Source: an uncultured Methanomicrobiales archaeon (GTDB lineage: Archaea > Halobacteriota > Methanomicrobia > Methanomicrobiales > Methanospirillaceae). From it: a stretch of DNA of 64,000 nt. A program made the translations under genes and the position numbers. This document shows, one piece after another, positions 1 through 9,600 of the stretch; within the stretch, counting starts at the first letter, position 1; every line of letters begins with the position of its first letter. A model generated the notes under the pieces. It made no database searches, was not told the origin of the DNA, and worked only from the letters and a program-made list of their open reading frames with translations. The DNA lies in the NCBI GenBank assembly GCA_949320185.1, contig CASGHK010000047.1, positions 1-64,000 on the forward strand, read 5' to 3'.

Positions 1-1
1 G

Positions 2-619
2 CTCGTCTACACGATCGGGGTGGTCGGGGTGAACGAGATGGTCCAGCACCACTGCGGGGCCCAGCTCCACGAGAGCCGCGAGGCGTTCGTGCTGGCGGTG
101 CGGGCGATGACCGAGCTGGAGCTCTACGCCCGCGAGCTCTCTGCCAAGCACGGGATGACGATCGCCCTCGCGCGGACGCCGGCGGAGACGACCGGGCAGC
201 GGTTCGCGGTGGCGGACCTGCTCGACCGCCGGTTCCGGCCGTGGGCTACCCGCGTGATCAAGGGCGACCTGGAGGACGCCCTCGCCCGGCTCGGGACCTC
301 GAACGACCTGCCGATCTACTACACGAACGGGACCCACGTCGCCCCCGGGGCCCCGGTGCCGCTCGCGAAACGGATGGAGATCGAGCACGTCTTCTTCCCG
401 ATCGTGGACGGGGGCAACATCTTCCACATCTGGCTCGGCGAGCGCCGGCCCGACCCGCGGGGGCTGATGGAGATGGCGTTCAACCTCTGCCGCAAGACCC
501 AGATCGGCTACTTCGCGTTCACCCGCGACCTGACGGTCGCCCTCCGGCAGTTCCGCGAGCACCGGCCGACACCCCGCCTCGAGGGGATCAACCCGGTGGA
601 CGCCCGGGTGCAGGCATAA
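2..619 (+). CDS. NrdD-type anaerobic ribonucleoside-triphosphate reductase, C-terminal part (5' end outside window)
   Basis: The reading frame is open from the window edge, so the ORF-track start (a GTG at 20) is internal. The sequence GVNEMVQHH, the run around RAMTELELYAREL and the segment ALARTPAETTGQRFA match the C-terminal half of the class III reductase catalytic barrel, which reduces NTPs under anoxia. Normally this is followed by a CxxC...CxxC zinc site and the glycyl-radical motif RVxGY. Here the protein instead runs from IGYFAFTRDLTV into a short tail with no cysteine and no RVxGY, and stops. No reading frame just downstream encodes such a motif. It may be a radical-less paralog, a truncated gene, or a subunit that uses a separate radical-bearing piece. 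Family assignment is good; enzymatic activity is doubtful. Confidence 0.8.
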   Translation, partial: LVYTIGVVGVNEMVQHHCGAQLHESREAFVLAVRAMTELELYARELSAKHGMTIALARTPAETTGQRFAVADLLDRRFRPWATRVIKGDLEDALARLGTSNDLPIYYTNGTHVAPGAPVPLAKRMEIEHVFFPIVDGGNIFHIWLGERRPDPRGLMEMAFNLCRKTQIGYFAFTRDLTVALRQFREHRPTPRLEGINPVDARVQA

Positions 620-722
620 TCGCACCGGCGCCGGCCAGGAACGAGAGCCGGCAGCGCCTATCCCCCGATCACCACCTATTTTACCACGGCGCGCCGAGAT
701 GCTATCCGGAGACAGACGAGAC

Positions 723-1037
723 ATGGAGTCCTTACCGGAAGGCGAACAGGTGATCGTCCAGGGAAATGCGAAGTCGGATTTCTTCGGGAAGGGGACGCTC
801 TACCTCACCACCCGTCGGCTGATCTTCGAGGCCGCCGTGGGAGGGCTCCTCTCCCGGTCCACGGAGACGAAGATCGACCAGCCTATCGGGTCGATCGTGT
901 CGTACGGGAGCGCCGGCCGAAAGGCCCTGGAGGTCCACTTCGAGGGGAACATGGAGCCGACGGTGCTCCACGTCGACAACCCCGAGATGTGGGAGGTCGC
1001 GATCAGGACCGTCTTTTTGATGGGCGGCGCGGAATAG
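723..1037 (+). CDS. Small PH/GRAM-like domain protein
   Basis: This protein of about 104 aa reads as one compact beta-rich domain: 'GEQVIVQGNAKSDFF', then 'GTLYLTTRRLIFEA', then a region about self-consistent strands ending in a helix (PEMWEVAIRTVF). That order resembles bacterial/archaeal PH (GRAM-like) domains, where the T-x-R-R-hydrophobic strand is typical. I chose the ATG at 723 because a GGAG lies about 9 nt upstream; the ORF track starts at 699 with eight extra residues. There is no signal peptide or membrane segment, so it is probably cytosolic. Function is unknown and no operon partner is evident. Confidence 0.5.
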   Translation: MESLPEGEQVIVQGNAKSDFFGKGTLYLTTRRLIFEAAVGGLLSRSTETKIDQPIGSIVSYGSAGRKALEVHFEGNMEPTVLHVDNPEMWEVAIRTVFLMGGAE

Positions 1038-1132
1038 GGCTGACTGGAACTCTCCGTCATGGGCCGGCACACCGGCAGGAACACCGGGCGGAGCCGGACC
1101 CGCACACCGGGAGCGTGGGGTGGGGCCCCTGT

Positions 1133-1414
1133 TCAGGAGCCCCTGCGGACCAGCCGGACGACGAGCGAGATCCCGACGGCGATGACCGCGAGGAAGAAGA
1201 CCCCGTTCACCAACGGCACGTAGGGGTCGGCCACCCAGTACCGGACCGCATCCTGGACGGCGAAGTAGAGCTGCATCGTCGCGACGAGGACCAGGAGGAG
1301 GACGATCCCCGACAGCCCGGTGACCACGAACGCAGAGAGGGACTCGCGGGTCTCCCGGCGCCGGTCCTCGGTGGAGGACGGCGGCGGCGAGCCGCCGGGA
1401 ACGGGGTCAGCCAT
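1133..1414 (-). CDS. Small two-helix membrane protein
   Basis: A 93-aa protein with a Pro/Ser/Arg-rich N-terminus (about 28 residues) followed by two hydrophobic segments (about 31-53 and 69-88) and a short basic C-terminus (RLVRRGS). Its start overlaps the end of the upstream PGF-CTERM lipoprotein gene by 8 nt, so the two are almost certainly co-transcribed and translationally coupled. The basic tail suggests both termini are cytoplasmic. I do not recognise the family; it could be a partner or accessory of the surface lipoprotein. Confidence 0.6.
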   Translation of the reverse strand: MADPVPGGSPPPSSTEDRRRETRESLSAFVVTGLSGIVLLLVLVATMQLYFAVQDAVRYWVADPYVPLVNGVFFLAVIAVGISLVVRLVRRGS

Positions 1415-2348
1415 GGTTTCGCCTCCACCCGAGGAGGACGAGAGCGAGCGCGGCGAGGGATGCCGGCACGCCGAAGCCCGGTGTACGGGTCGGGACCGGC
1501 ACTGGCACCATCGCCCCGGTCTCCCGGGCCGTGATGAACTCGCCCGTGTCGATCTTTCTCACCGTGAACTCCTGCCCACCGGTCGCGGTCGCGTTCGGAG
1601 CTAGGTTCACCGACCGCGAACCGCGCTCGACGATCACGTCGCCGCTCCAGAGCACGGCTTCGACCTCGTAGTTGTGCTGGTCCGGGACCGAGAGGGTGAC
1701 GTTCCGGGTCACGGTCGCCCCGGGCCGGACCGCGCCGACCGTCGTCCACTGCCGGTCGGCGAGGAGGCGGGCGCTGGCCTCCCGCGCCTTGATCTCGACG
1801 GTGAGGTCGGGGTTCGGACCGGTGCCCTGGTTGGTCAGCTGGACCTCCGTCTCGATCTGCGCCCGGCCGTTCGCGACGCCCCGGACCAGGAAGTCCATGT
1901 CGGTGATCGTGATCGGGGTCCGGGCCGTGTCCGGCGGCAGGCGTTCGAGCGACCGGACCATCACCTCGCCGCCGGTCCCCCGGAGACCTCCGCCGGCCAG
2001 GCTCGCCCGGACCCGGTACGAGCCGCGGCGCGGAAGGGTCAGCTCGTAGGGGACCACGACCGTCGTTCCCGGGGAGATCGGGCCGAACTCCTGGGTTCCT
2101 TCGTGGACGCGGAGGCCGGTCTCGTCGTCGAGTACCTCGATTCGGAGGACGCCGGCGCCGAGCCCTGGGCCCGACCAGTGCTGGACGGTCGTGCTGACGT
2201 TCAGGACGACCTTCCCCGCGGTCACGTTCACGGGTTCGACCGTGATCCCCGTTACGCCGGCTGACCCCTCCTTGAGACAGCCTGCCGCCGTCACCAGGAG
2301 GACGACAGCGACGAGGAGGAGAAGCCAGCGCGGGGAGAACGTCGTCAT
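1407..2348 (-). CDS. PGF-CTERM-anchored surface lipoprotein (DUF7490-like)
   Basis: I place the start at the ATG at 2348 (MTTFSPRW...), preceded by AGGTCA; the ORF track begins 19 codons earlier. The protein has a hydrophobic N-terminal segment ending in a lipobox-like VTAAGC, then about 250 aa of beta-rich extracellular sequence with repeated 'VxLNVSTTV' and 'TRNVTLSVP' strands and many N-glycosylation sequons. The C-terminus is TPGFGVPASLAALALVLLGW followed by RRNHG: a PGF motif, a membrane segment and basic residues. That is the PGF-CTERM signal, known to be processed by archaeosortase A. It thus carries both lipoprotein-like and PGF-CTERM features, a combination known in archaeal surface lipoproteins of the DUF7490 type. 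Cargo role unknown. Confidence 0.75.
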   Translation of the reverse strand: MTTFSPRWLLLLVAVVLLVTAAGCLKEGSAGVTGITVEPVNVTAGKVVLNVSTTVQHWSGPGLGAGVLRIEVLDDETGLRVHEGTQEFGPISPGTTVVVPYELTLPRRGSYRVRASLAGGGLRGTGGEVMVRSLERLPPDTARTPITITDMDFLVRGVANGRAQIETEVQLTNQGTGPNPDLTVEIKAREASARLLADRQWTTVGAVRPGATVTRNVTLSVPDQHNYEVEAVLWSGDVIVERGSRSVNLAPNATATGGQEFTVRKIDTGEFITARETGAMVPVPVPTRTPGFGVPASLAALALVLLGWRRNHG

Positions 2349-2628
2349 GGTGACCTGCCAGTCTTCCCGGTACCGCTTAACTCTTTCTTTTTCGCTCAGG
2401 ATCATCCTTGCAGCCCGGGGAATAGGGGCACCCGCCCAGCCATTGCCTCTACAGACGAACCGCCCTTCTTAAGTCCCTCCCGGCCCCACGCCTGCTCATG
2501 GTACTGGGACCGGTGCCGAACAGGACGGACGGCGCACGAACGGTAACGGGCCTGTTTGCTCCGGGAGGACTGCCGGCGGACGGGCCAGCGTGGCGGTCGA
2601 TCGATCATCAGCCTGCGGGGGAGGTCGC

Positions 2629-3429
2629 GTGGCGCAGCCGGTGAAGATCTCGGTGGTGGAGGACGACCCGATCTTCGCGCGGATCCTGAAGGTGCGGCTC
2701 ACCGGGCTCGGGTACGAGGTCGTGTCGCAGTTCGCCTCGGGCGAGGAGGCGATCCGGTGCCTCCCCGACGCCTGGCCGCACCTGATGATCATGGACATCC
2801 TGATCGAGGGAGGGCTCGACGGCGTGGAGACCTCCCGCGAGATCATGGACCGGTTCCGGATCCCGACGGTCTTCGTCTCCGGGGCGACCGACGAACGGAC
2901 GATCGACCGGGTGAAGACCGTCCCGGGGGCCGAGTTCGTCTCGAAACCCTTCTCGGACGACGACCTCCGGATCGCGATCCGCCTCGCCCTCGCGAAGTAC
3001 CGGTTCGTCCACCAGCTCCGATCGCAGGAGGCCCGCCTCCGCGAGGTGCTGGAGCAGTTCCCCGGCGGGATCGTCGCCACCGACGCCCAGGGGATCATCA
3101 CCTTCGCGAACGCCGGCGCCCGGGCCCTGCTCGGGATCGACTGCCCCGACGGGGCGTCAATCCACCTCCGCGAGGTCCTCCGGCTGACGGACGCCACCGG
3201 GGCGCAGGTGCTCGAGGACCCGTTCGAGAAGGTGCAGCGGGACGGTCGGGCCTGGTGGTTCCCGCCGAACACGGTGCATAATATCGACGACCACGTGAAG
3301 CGGCCGATCTCCGGCAACGCCGGCCCGCTCCTGGACGAGGACGGACGGCCCGCCGGAATGGTCCTCACCCTCTTCCCCCTGGGCCACGAGCAGCGGTTCC
3401 TCCGGTTCCGGCCCGGGGGGACGTTCTGA
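2629..3429 (+). CDS. Response regulator with receiver (REC) and PAS domains
   Basis: The GTG at 2629 is preferred because GGGGAGG sits 5-6 nt upstream and the REC domain begins immediately (KISVVEDDPIF); the track start at 2590 adds 13 unconserved residues. Residues 1-120 form a receiver domain: acidic pair VVEDD, phospho-acceptor Asp in IMDILIE, the conserved Thr/Ser in VFVSGA, and Lys in SKPFSDDDL. Residues about 130-260 are a PAS domain (LEQFPGGIVATDAQGIITFAN). There is no output kinase or DNA-binding domain. In methanogens such REC-PAS proteins usually act within phosphorelays with orphan PAS histidine kinases; no kinase is adjacent here. It is divergent from the PGF-CTERM gene. Confidence 0.85.
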   Translation: MAQPVKISVVEDDPIFARILKVRLTGLGYEVVSQFASGEEAIRCLPDAWPHLMIMDILIEGGLDGVETSREIMDRFRIPTVFVSGATDERTIDRVKTVPGAEFVSKPFSDDDLRIAIRLALAKYRFVHQLRSQEARLREVLEQFPGGIVATDAQGIITFANAGARALLGIDCPDGASIHLREVLRLTDATGAQVLEDPFEKVQRDGRAWWFPPNTVHNIDDHVKRPISGNAGPLLDEDGRPAGMVLTLFPLGHEQRFLRFRPGGTF

Positions 3430-3659
3430 GACGGCGCCTTTTCGCTCGGCGTCGCGGGGGATGAGCTTCCCTCTTTTCCAGGACAGGCTGGATAGTACCG
3501 GTACCGGCATGCGGGGCGCCATGACCGGTTCGTCGTGAAGGACGAACGCCAGCCATCTCATCCCGTCACCCGGTTGTAACGGGGAGCTCGGGACCCTGTT
3601 TGGGTGAGCACCCTGGCCTCTCTCGTCTCTTGCCGCTGACAACAGGCATCACTTTCAGC

Positions 3660-3745
3660 AGATCGAGCCGATGTCATTAAGAACTGCCCTGGTAGAGAGA
3701 CTATCATATCATGAGGCGCACACAGCTTCTTTCCGCCGGCATTCT
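3660..3745 (+). repeat. Duplicated promoter/leader/signal-peptide block, copy 1
   Basis: The segment containing GATGTCATTAAGAACTGCC, then GGTAGAGAGACT, then ATCATATCATGA, and running into the first codons of the PKD gene is nearly identical to copy 2 at 4820-4905. Weaker similarity (GACCCTGTT) extends further upstream. The two PKD genes therefore share a duplicated control region and leader, not just coding domains. Confidence 0.85.
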
Positions 3746-4652
3746 CCTGCTGACCCTGGTCTGCATTGCTTCGACCGTATCCGCCATGAACTATCAGGGG
3801 CCGCCAACCCAAACCATACCCACACCTCCACCCTCCCCCACCACCAACCCCCTGCCTTCCTTCGCTATGTTCCCCCAGTCCGGCCCGGCACCGCACTCAG
3901 TCCTGTTCCTGGACTACACCCCGAACGCCAAGGAGTGGCAGTGGGACTTCGGTGACGGTGGCACCTCCTCACTCCAGTACCCGACGCACATCTACAACAG
4001 GACCGGGCTGTACACCGTCTCCCTGACGGTCACCACCTGGGCGGGCCAGACATCCACGACGACGGAGTACCACTGCATCCGCGTCACCGAGCCCGTTCCG
4101 CCGGCACCGACACCGGTGGCGAACTTCACAGCGAACGCGACGGGGGGCCAGGCACCCCTTGGCGTCCAGTTCACCGACACCTCCAGCCCATCACCGTACC
4201 ACCGGTGGTGGCAGTTCGGTGATGGTGCCACCTCCACCGACGTGAACCCGGTTCACACCTACGAGCGCACCGGCGCCTACACCGTGAACCTGACTGTCTG
4301 GACGCCGATCGGCCAGTCGACCGTCTCTAAGCTGGCGTACGTCACGGTTGGTCCCGACCCACGTGCACCGGTCGCGAACTTCACGATGAGCCGGTCGTTG
4401 GGGGCTGTACCCTTCTTCGTGCGGTTAACGGATACCTCGACCGGAAACCCGACGTCCTGGCGGTGGGAGATCCCGAACCTCGGCTGGACCACGACGCGGA
4501 ATCCCACCCTCTACGTCCGCTCGCCCGGGAACTATGCCTTAACCCTCACCGCGACAAACGCATACGGCTCATCGCAGATGACGAAGAACATCACCGGGAC
4601 CGGTTCTGCGCCGCGGGCCGCGAAGGGTGACGCGGTCAGCTTCGCCGGATAA
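3711..4652 (+). CDS. Secreted three-PKD-domain surface protein (headless cassette protein)
   Basis: 313 aa. Residues 1-25 are a signal peptide (MRRTQLLSAGILLLTLVCIA...), followed by a short Pro/Thr linker and then three PKD domains at about 45-125, 133-215 and 222-298. Each has the W-x-F-G-D-G or related core and the YTVSLTV strand. The first two domains are canonical (WQWDFGDGG, WWQFGDGAT); the third is degenerate (WRWEIPNLG). The protein ends in GDAVSFAG, the tail shared with the three paralogs downstream. No membrane anchor or PGF-CTERM is present. Compared with its neighbours it is the bare C-terminal cassette with no head. PKD domains usually act as extracellular spacers or adhesion modules; ligand unknown. 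Confidence 0.85.
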   Translation: MRRTQLLSAGILLLTLVCIASTVSAMNYQGPPTQTIPTPPPSPTTNPLPSFAMFPQSGPAPHSVLFLDYTPNAKEWQWDFGDGGTSSLQYPTHIYNRTGLYTVSLTVTTWAGQTSTTTEYHCIRVTEPVPPAPTPVANFTANATGGQAPLGVQFTDTSSPSPYHRWWQFGDGATSTDVNPVHTYERTGAYTVNLTVWTPIGQSTVSKLAYVTVGPDPRAPVANFTMSRSLGAVPFFVRLTDTSTGNPTSWRWEIPNLGWTTTRNPTLYVRSPGNYALTLTATNAYGSSQMTKNITGTGSAPRAAKGDAVSFAG

Positions 4653-4660
4653 CCGTCCCC

Positions 4661-4667
4661 TTTTTCC
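4661..4667 (+). terminator. T-run after first PKD gene
   Basis: CCCCTTTTTCC lies about 10 nt after the stop codon; short oligo-T runs are the usual archaeal intrinsic termination signal. No strong stem precedes it. Confidence 0.35.
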
Positions 4668-4819
4668 ACCGGCGGGGCCCTGCCGCCGTTTTCTCCTGGA
4701 TGGCTGAAAGCCAACCACCGATCACCATCAGGCTCCATTGAGGGACCGCGGACCCTGTTCTTGGTCCCACTCGGGCAGCGTCCATCTCCTGCCGTCGGGC
4801 ATCCGAACGGTCGTCAGCG

Positions 4820-4905
4820 GATCGATCCGATGTCATTAAGAACTGCCTTGGTAGAGAGACTGTCATATCATGAAGCGCACACAGCTTCTTTCTGCCGGAT
4901 TTCTC
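4820..4905 (+). repeat. Duplicated promoter/leader/signal-peptide block, copy 2
   Basis: Near-identical to 3660-3745, including GATGTCATTAAGAACTGCC, GTAGAGAGACT, TCATATCATGA and the codons for RTQLLSAG. It differs by only a few substitutions, consistent with recent duplication or gene conversion. Confidence 0.85.
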
Positions 4906-6555
4906 CTGCTGGCCCTGCTCTGCACCGCCCTCCCGGCGGCGGCAGCCCCCGCGGACTACCCGTTCCTGCAAAACCTTACGAACGAAGATGGGACGCCGTG
5001 GTCCTACTATTTATACTCGTACGGTGTCGCGGTCAACGCCTCGGGATACATCTTCGTCACTCAGTTTTACGATGAAAGGATCGATGTATTCAATTCGTCC
5101 TTCGGGCACGTTGAAACGTGGTATAGTCCAAGTCCTGCAGGGGTTGCGGTCAACTCGACGGGATACGTCTTCGTTGCGAACAGAGCCTCCAATAAAATCT
5201 CGATCCTGAGTCCATCCAGTGCTGAGGTGGGGGAAATATCGAGCGCTTATGTAAGGCAACCATGGGGCGTGGCGGTTAATACCTCGGACTATCTCTTCAT
5301 CACGAATGACCTGAGAGATAACGTTCAGGTGTTCGACAAGAATAGCGTGCATGTCGCAGAATTCGACGATGGGTTCCCGAATATCAATGCTAGGGCAATC
5401 GCCGTGAACAGCATGGACCAGATCATCGTCGGCTCAATTTATTCACCCTCTCTCAACGTCTTCGACCGGGACTATCGAGCCGTTCGGTCGATCGATACCG
5501 GGTTCAGTGATGTGCGGGGTCTCGCAATTGATGCCGCGGACAACATCATGGTGTCTGGTTTCGACGTTGCTTGGACGCCGTTCAAGGTCTTCTCCCCCAC
5601 CGGGACGTTGATTGGGACGGGATCAGGGATGCCGTTAACGCTTCCGTTTGCGATCGCGGTGAACCGTGCGACAGGCAAGGTCTTCGTCGTCGATCTCAAT
5701 TCTCATTACGTCAGAATCTTCAGCTCGCCCCAGCCCACCCCGACGCCCTCCGGCCCGTCGCCCTCCTTCGCCGCGTACCCCCAGTCCGGCCCGGCACCCC
5801 ACACCGTCCAGTTCCTCGACTACACTCCGAACGCGCAGTCGTGGTCATGGGACTTCGGCGACGGCAGGAGCTCGACACTCCAGTACCCGATGCACACCTA
5901 CACCGCACCTGGCCTCTACACCGTCTCCCTGACGGTCACCACCTGGGCGGGGCAGACGTCCACGAAGACCGAGTACCACTATATCCGGGTCACCGAGCCC
6001 GTCACCCCGGCACCGACGCCGGTGGCGAACTTCACAGCGAACACCACCACCGGATCGGCGCCCCTCGCCGTCCAGTTCACCGACGCCTCCAGCCCAGCGC
6101 CGTACCACCGGTGGTGGCAGTTCGGTGATGGTGCGACCTCCACCGACGCGAACCCGGTGCACACCTACGAGCGCACCGGCGCCTACACCGTGAACCTCAC
6201 CGTCTGGACGCCGATCGGCCAGGCGACCGTCTCGAAGCCGACGTATGTTATAGTCGACGGTGACCCGCGGGTGCCGGAGGCGAACTTCACCCTGAGCCGC
6301 ACCTCCGGCCCGGCACCGCTCTACGTCCGCTTCACCGACACCTCGACCGGCACCCCCACCTCCTGGCGCTGGGACTTCGGCGGGCTCGCCTGGACGACGA
6401 TGCGAAATCCGTCCGTCGTCTTCCGCCAGCCCGGCGTGTACACGGTGACGCTTACCGTCCGCAACCCGTACGGCTGGTCCTCGATGGGAACGAACGTGAC
6501 CGTCACCGGAGGTGCCAGGAGTACCGGCGGGCGGGCGGTCAGCGTCGTCGGGTAG
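4870..6555 (+). CDS. Secreted NHL beta-propeller protein with three PKD domains
   Basis: 561 aa. It has a signal peptide (MKRTQLLSAGFLLLALL...AAAAP). Residues about 40-285 form a head of roughly six NHL-type blades, each with a 'GVAVN.SGYIFVT....RIDVF' pattern, i.e. a beta-propeller. A short PTPSGPSPS linker leads to three PKD domains (about 300-375, 385-465, 475-550) and the terminal tail GGRAVSVVG. NHL propellers typically bind protein or polysaccharide ligands outside the cell. PKD domains 2 and 3 are almost identical in DNA to those of the genes at 6645 and 10368, whereas the head diverges much more. No anchoring sequence is recognisable, so attachment to the cell or S-layer is unexplained. 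Confidence 0.85.
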   Translation: MKRTQLLSAGFLLLALLCTALPAAAAPADYPFLQNLTNEDGTPWSYYLYSYGVAVNASGYIFVTQFYDERIDVFNSSFGHVETWYSPSPAGVAVNSTGYVFVANRASNKISILSPSSAEVGEISSAYVRQPWGVAVNTSDYLFITNDLRDNVQVFDKNSVHVAEFDDGFPNINARAIAVNSMDQIIVGSIYSPSLNVFDRDYRAVRSIDTGFSDVRGLAIDAADNIMVSGFDVAWTPFKVFSPTGTLIGTGSGMPLTLPFAIAVNRATGKVFVVDLNSHYVRIFSSPQPTPTPSGPSPSFAAYPQSGPAPHTVQFLDYTPNAQSWSWDFGDGRSSTLQYPMHTYTAPGLYTVSLTVTTWAGQTSTKTEYHYIRVTEPVTPAPTPVANFTANTTTGSAPLAVQFTDASSPAPYHRWWQFGDGATSTDANPVHTYERTGAYTVNLTVWTPIGQATVSKPTYVIVDGDPRVPEANFTLSRTSGPAPLYVRFTDTSTGTPTSWRWDFGGLAWTTMRNPSVVFRQPGVYTVTLTVRNPYGWSSMGTNVTVTGGARSTGGRAVSVVG

Positions 6556-6571
6556 GTTCCCTCTCTCTCCG

Positions 6572-6582
6572 CCTTTTTTTCC
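6572..6582 (+). terminator. T-run after NHL-PKD gene
   Basis: GCCTTTTTTTCCC begins about 15 nt downstream of the stop codon; a seven-T run is a plausible archaeal terminator. Confidence 0.4.
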
Positions 6583-6644
6583 CGCCCTCTACCTGGTTCC
6601 TCCACGAGGGAAAAAATCGGGATTCCGCACGGTCACCTCGGAAA

Positions 6645-9600
6645 ATGGCAGGACGAACACCTGTATTTATTCCCTCCGCCTTCGACACGGTACGTGTGCC
6701 ACACGTGCAGGTCCAGGAGAGAAGCGGTGTTTCGCCCCCGCCGGTCAGTCGGGATGCAGGTCGCGCGTGCACAGCATCGACCGCGCGAACGCCGTCCTGC
6801 CGGGGCCGGCTCAGGGGATGGGTACCGCCGCACCCCCGGTGCGCCTGGCTCCTCCTTGCCATCCTCTGCCTCTGCCTCGTCGCGCCTGCCGCCGGCGCCG
6901 GGTCCGACCTCTCCCGGGACGATGCCTCGGACCTGGTCCTCTCCCGGGTGCTGGACGGTTCGACCGACGGTCGCTGGGTCTATGTCCGCCCCGAACCGGT
7001 CCCGGCCCGCACCACGGTCGAGACCTGGTACGGCGACATCGTCCTGCCCGAACACGAGGGCTGGCTCTTCTTCATCGACGACCGGCCGATGGCGGGCTGG
7101 GCCCACCCCTGCCGGTACGTCCACGTCTCCAGGGGCGGCGCCGTCACGGTGAAAGAGGCGCTCGGCCCCCCCGAGGAGCTCGCGGCGTGGACCATGCTCG
7201 CCGGCAGCCTCCCCGCGAGCACCGCCACGGTGCGTCGGGCGGTAACCCGTGCAGTACGGTCCACCCTGCCCCCGCACACCGACCCCGACCACAGCTACGC
7301 CGTCCTCGTCAGCGGGGGGGCGAACGCGTACAACAACTGGGAGCGCTACTACAGCGACATCGCATTCATGTACACGACCCTCGTCCGCGACTACGGCTAC
7401 GCGGATGACCACGTCTATGTCCTGATGTCCGACGGCACCGACCCGGCACTCGACCAGCACCGGTACGACGCAACGTACGTCTCGTCAAATCCCGACCTGG
7501 ACGGGGACGGCGACACGGACGTCCAGTACGCCGCGACGAAGGCGAACATCGCGACGGTCTTCTCCCACCTCGGGACCACGCTCGGGCCCGGCGACCAGCT
7601 CTTCATCTTCACGACCGACCACGGCGGCCCGCAGCACAACCCGCAGCAGGGAACGGCCGTCCTGCTGAACCTCTGGGGCTGGGATGAGACTATCACCGAC
7701 GACGAGCTGGCCACCGAGCTCGGCCGGATCGGATCGGCCGTTCCCATTCTCATCACGATGGAGCAGTGCTACAGCGGCGGGTTCATCGACAATCTCGTCC
7801 CCGGTCTTTCCGGCCAGGAGCGGGTCATCGCCACCGCTTCCGACGCCTACCACTCGTCGTACGCGGACTACTTCAGCAAGACCTGGATCTCCGCCGTCGC
7901 GAGTCGTGACCTGGGCGGGAACGCGGTGGACGCCGACGGAAACGGCGACGGGACGGTCTCCATGCAGGAGGCGTTCGCCTACTCGTACCTGAACCGCAAC
8001 CCCCTGGATACGCCCCAGTACAGCGATACCCCCGCGGGGATCGGGAGGTCACGCGCGCTCACCAACCCCTACGACCCGTCCCTCTCCGCCGGCTTTGTCG
8101 CGACACCCACCTTCGGCTACACCTCGCTCCGTGTCCAGTTCAACGACACCTCGACCGGGACGCCCACGGCGTGGGAGTGGGCGTTCGGCGACGGCGGCAC
8201 CTCGAACGAGCAGGAGCCGTCCCATACCTACGCCACCATCGGCACCTACACCGCCACCCTCACCGTCCGGAATGCGACCAACCACGTTTCGGGGCCGGTC
8301 TCCCGGCAGATCACGGTGGCGGACCCTGCCACGCTCGGCGAGGCCGTCGACGCCCCGGAACTCGACTGGTCCTCGACCGCGGACGACCACTGGGTCGTCG
8401 ACCACACGATGACGCACGACGGGGAGGACGCGGCTCGGGCAACAGTCCGGTATGACGGGCCAGCCAACCTCTCCGCCGTCGTCACCGGGCCCGCGACCGT
8501 CTCGTTCTGGTGGAGGGTCTCGGACCCGGTGAACACCGGGGTCTACCTGTACATCGATGATAACCAGGTGGTCCGCTCCCCGAGGACGGCAGGCTGGAAC
8601 CGGTATGAACTCCTCGTCTCGCCCGGCCAGCACACGCTCAGCTGGTTATACCGTGAGTCGTACGTGGCACCGCCGGGCGGAGAAGGGTGGCTCGACCAGG
8701 TCACGATCGGTCCACCACCGGCCCTCGCCGCCGCCTTCGACGCCGACTTCCGCTCGGGGACCGCGCCGTTAACCGTCCAATTCACCGACACCTCCCCCGG
8801 ATTTCCATCCTCGTGGGAGTGGGCGTTCGGGGACGGCGGGACGTCGACCGAGCAGCACCCGTCCCATACCTACACCGCCGCCGGCACCTACACCGTCACC
8901 CTCGTCGTCCGGAACGCGACCGGGAGTGCAGCGGGGCCGGTCTCCCGGCAGATCACGGTGGCGGACCCGTCCACGATCGGCGAGGCGGTCGACGCCCCGG
9001 CACTCGACTGGTCCATGGACCACCTGCTCCCGTGGAACGTCGACCTCGAGACGACGCACGACGGCGAGGACGCGGCACGGTCGGGCGCGATCGGTGACCT
9101 GGCATCATCGAACCTCTCGACCTTCATTTCCGGACCCGCCACGCTCTCGTTCTGGTGGAAGGTCTCCAGCGAATCGGGATACGACCTCCTCTCCGTCCTG
9201 GTGGACGGGAGCTTGGTCGATACAATCTCCGGCGAAGTCGACTGGACCCGGCGCGAGCTCGCGCTCGCTGCAGGCCCGCACACCGTCACCTGGCGGTACA
9301 GCAAGGATACCAACACTGTAGAGGGGATGGACGCGGGATGGGTTGACCGGGTCGGCGTTCTCGCGGCACCGACCCCCGCCGCAGGTCCTTCAGCCTCCTT
9401 TGCCGCGTACCCCCAGTCCGGGACGGCGCCACACACCGTCCAGTTCCTGGACTACACCCCGAACGCGAAGGATTGGTCCTGGGACTTCGGCGACGGCGGC
9501 ACCTCGAACGAAGAGAACCCGGCGCATGTCTACAACCGTTCCGGGCTCTATTCCATCTCCCTCACCGTCACCGATTGGGCCGGGCAGGCAACGACGAAGA

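Noticed and set aside
2402-2608. 68-aa minus-strand ORF between divergent genes
   Set aside because: No Shine-Dalgarno or domain; it spans the likely shared promoter region of the PGF-CTERM and REC-PAS genes.
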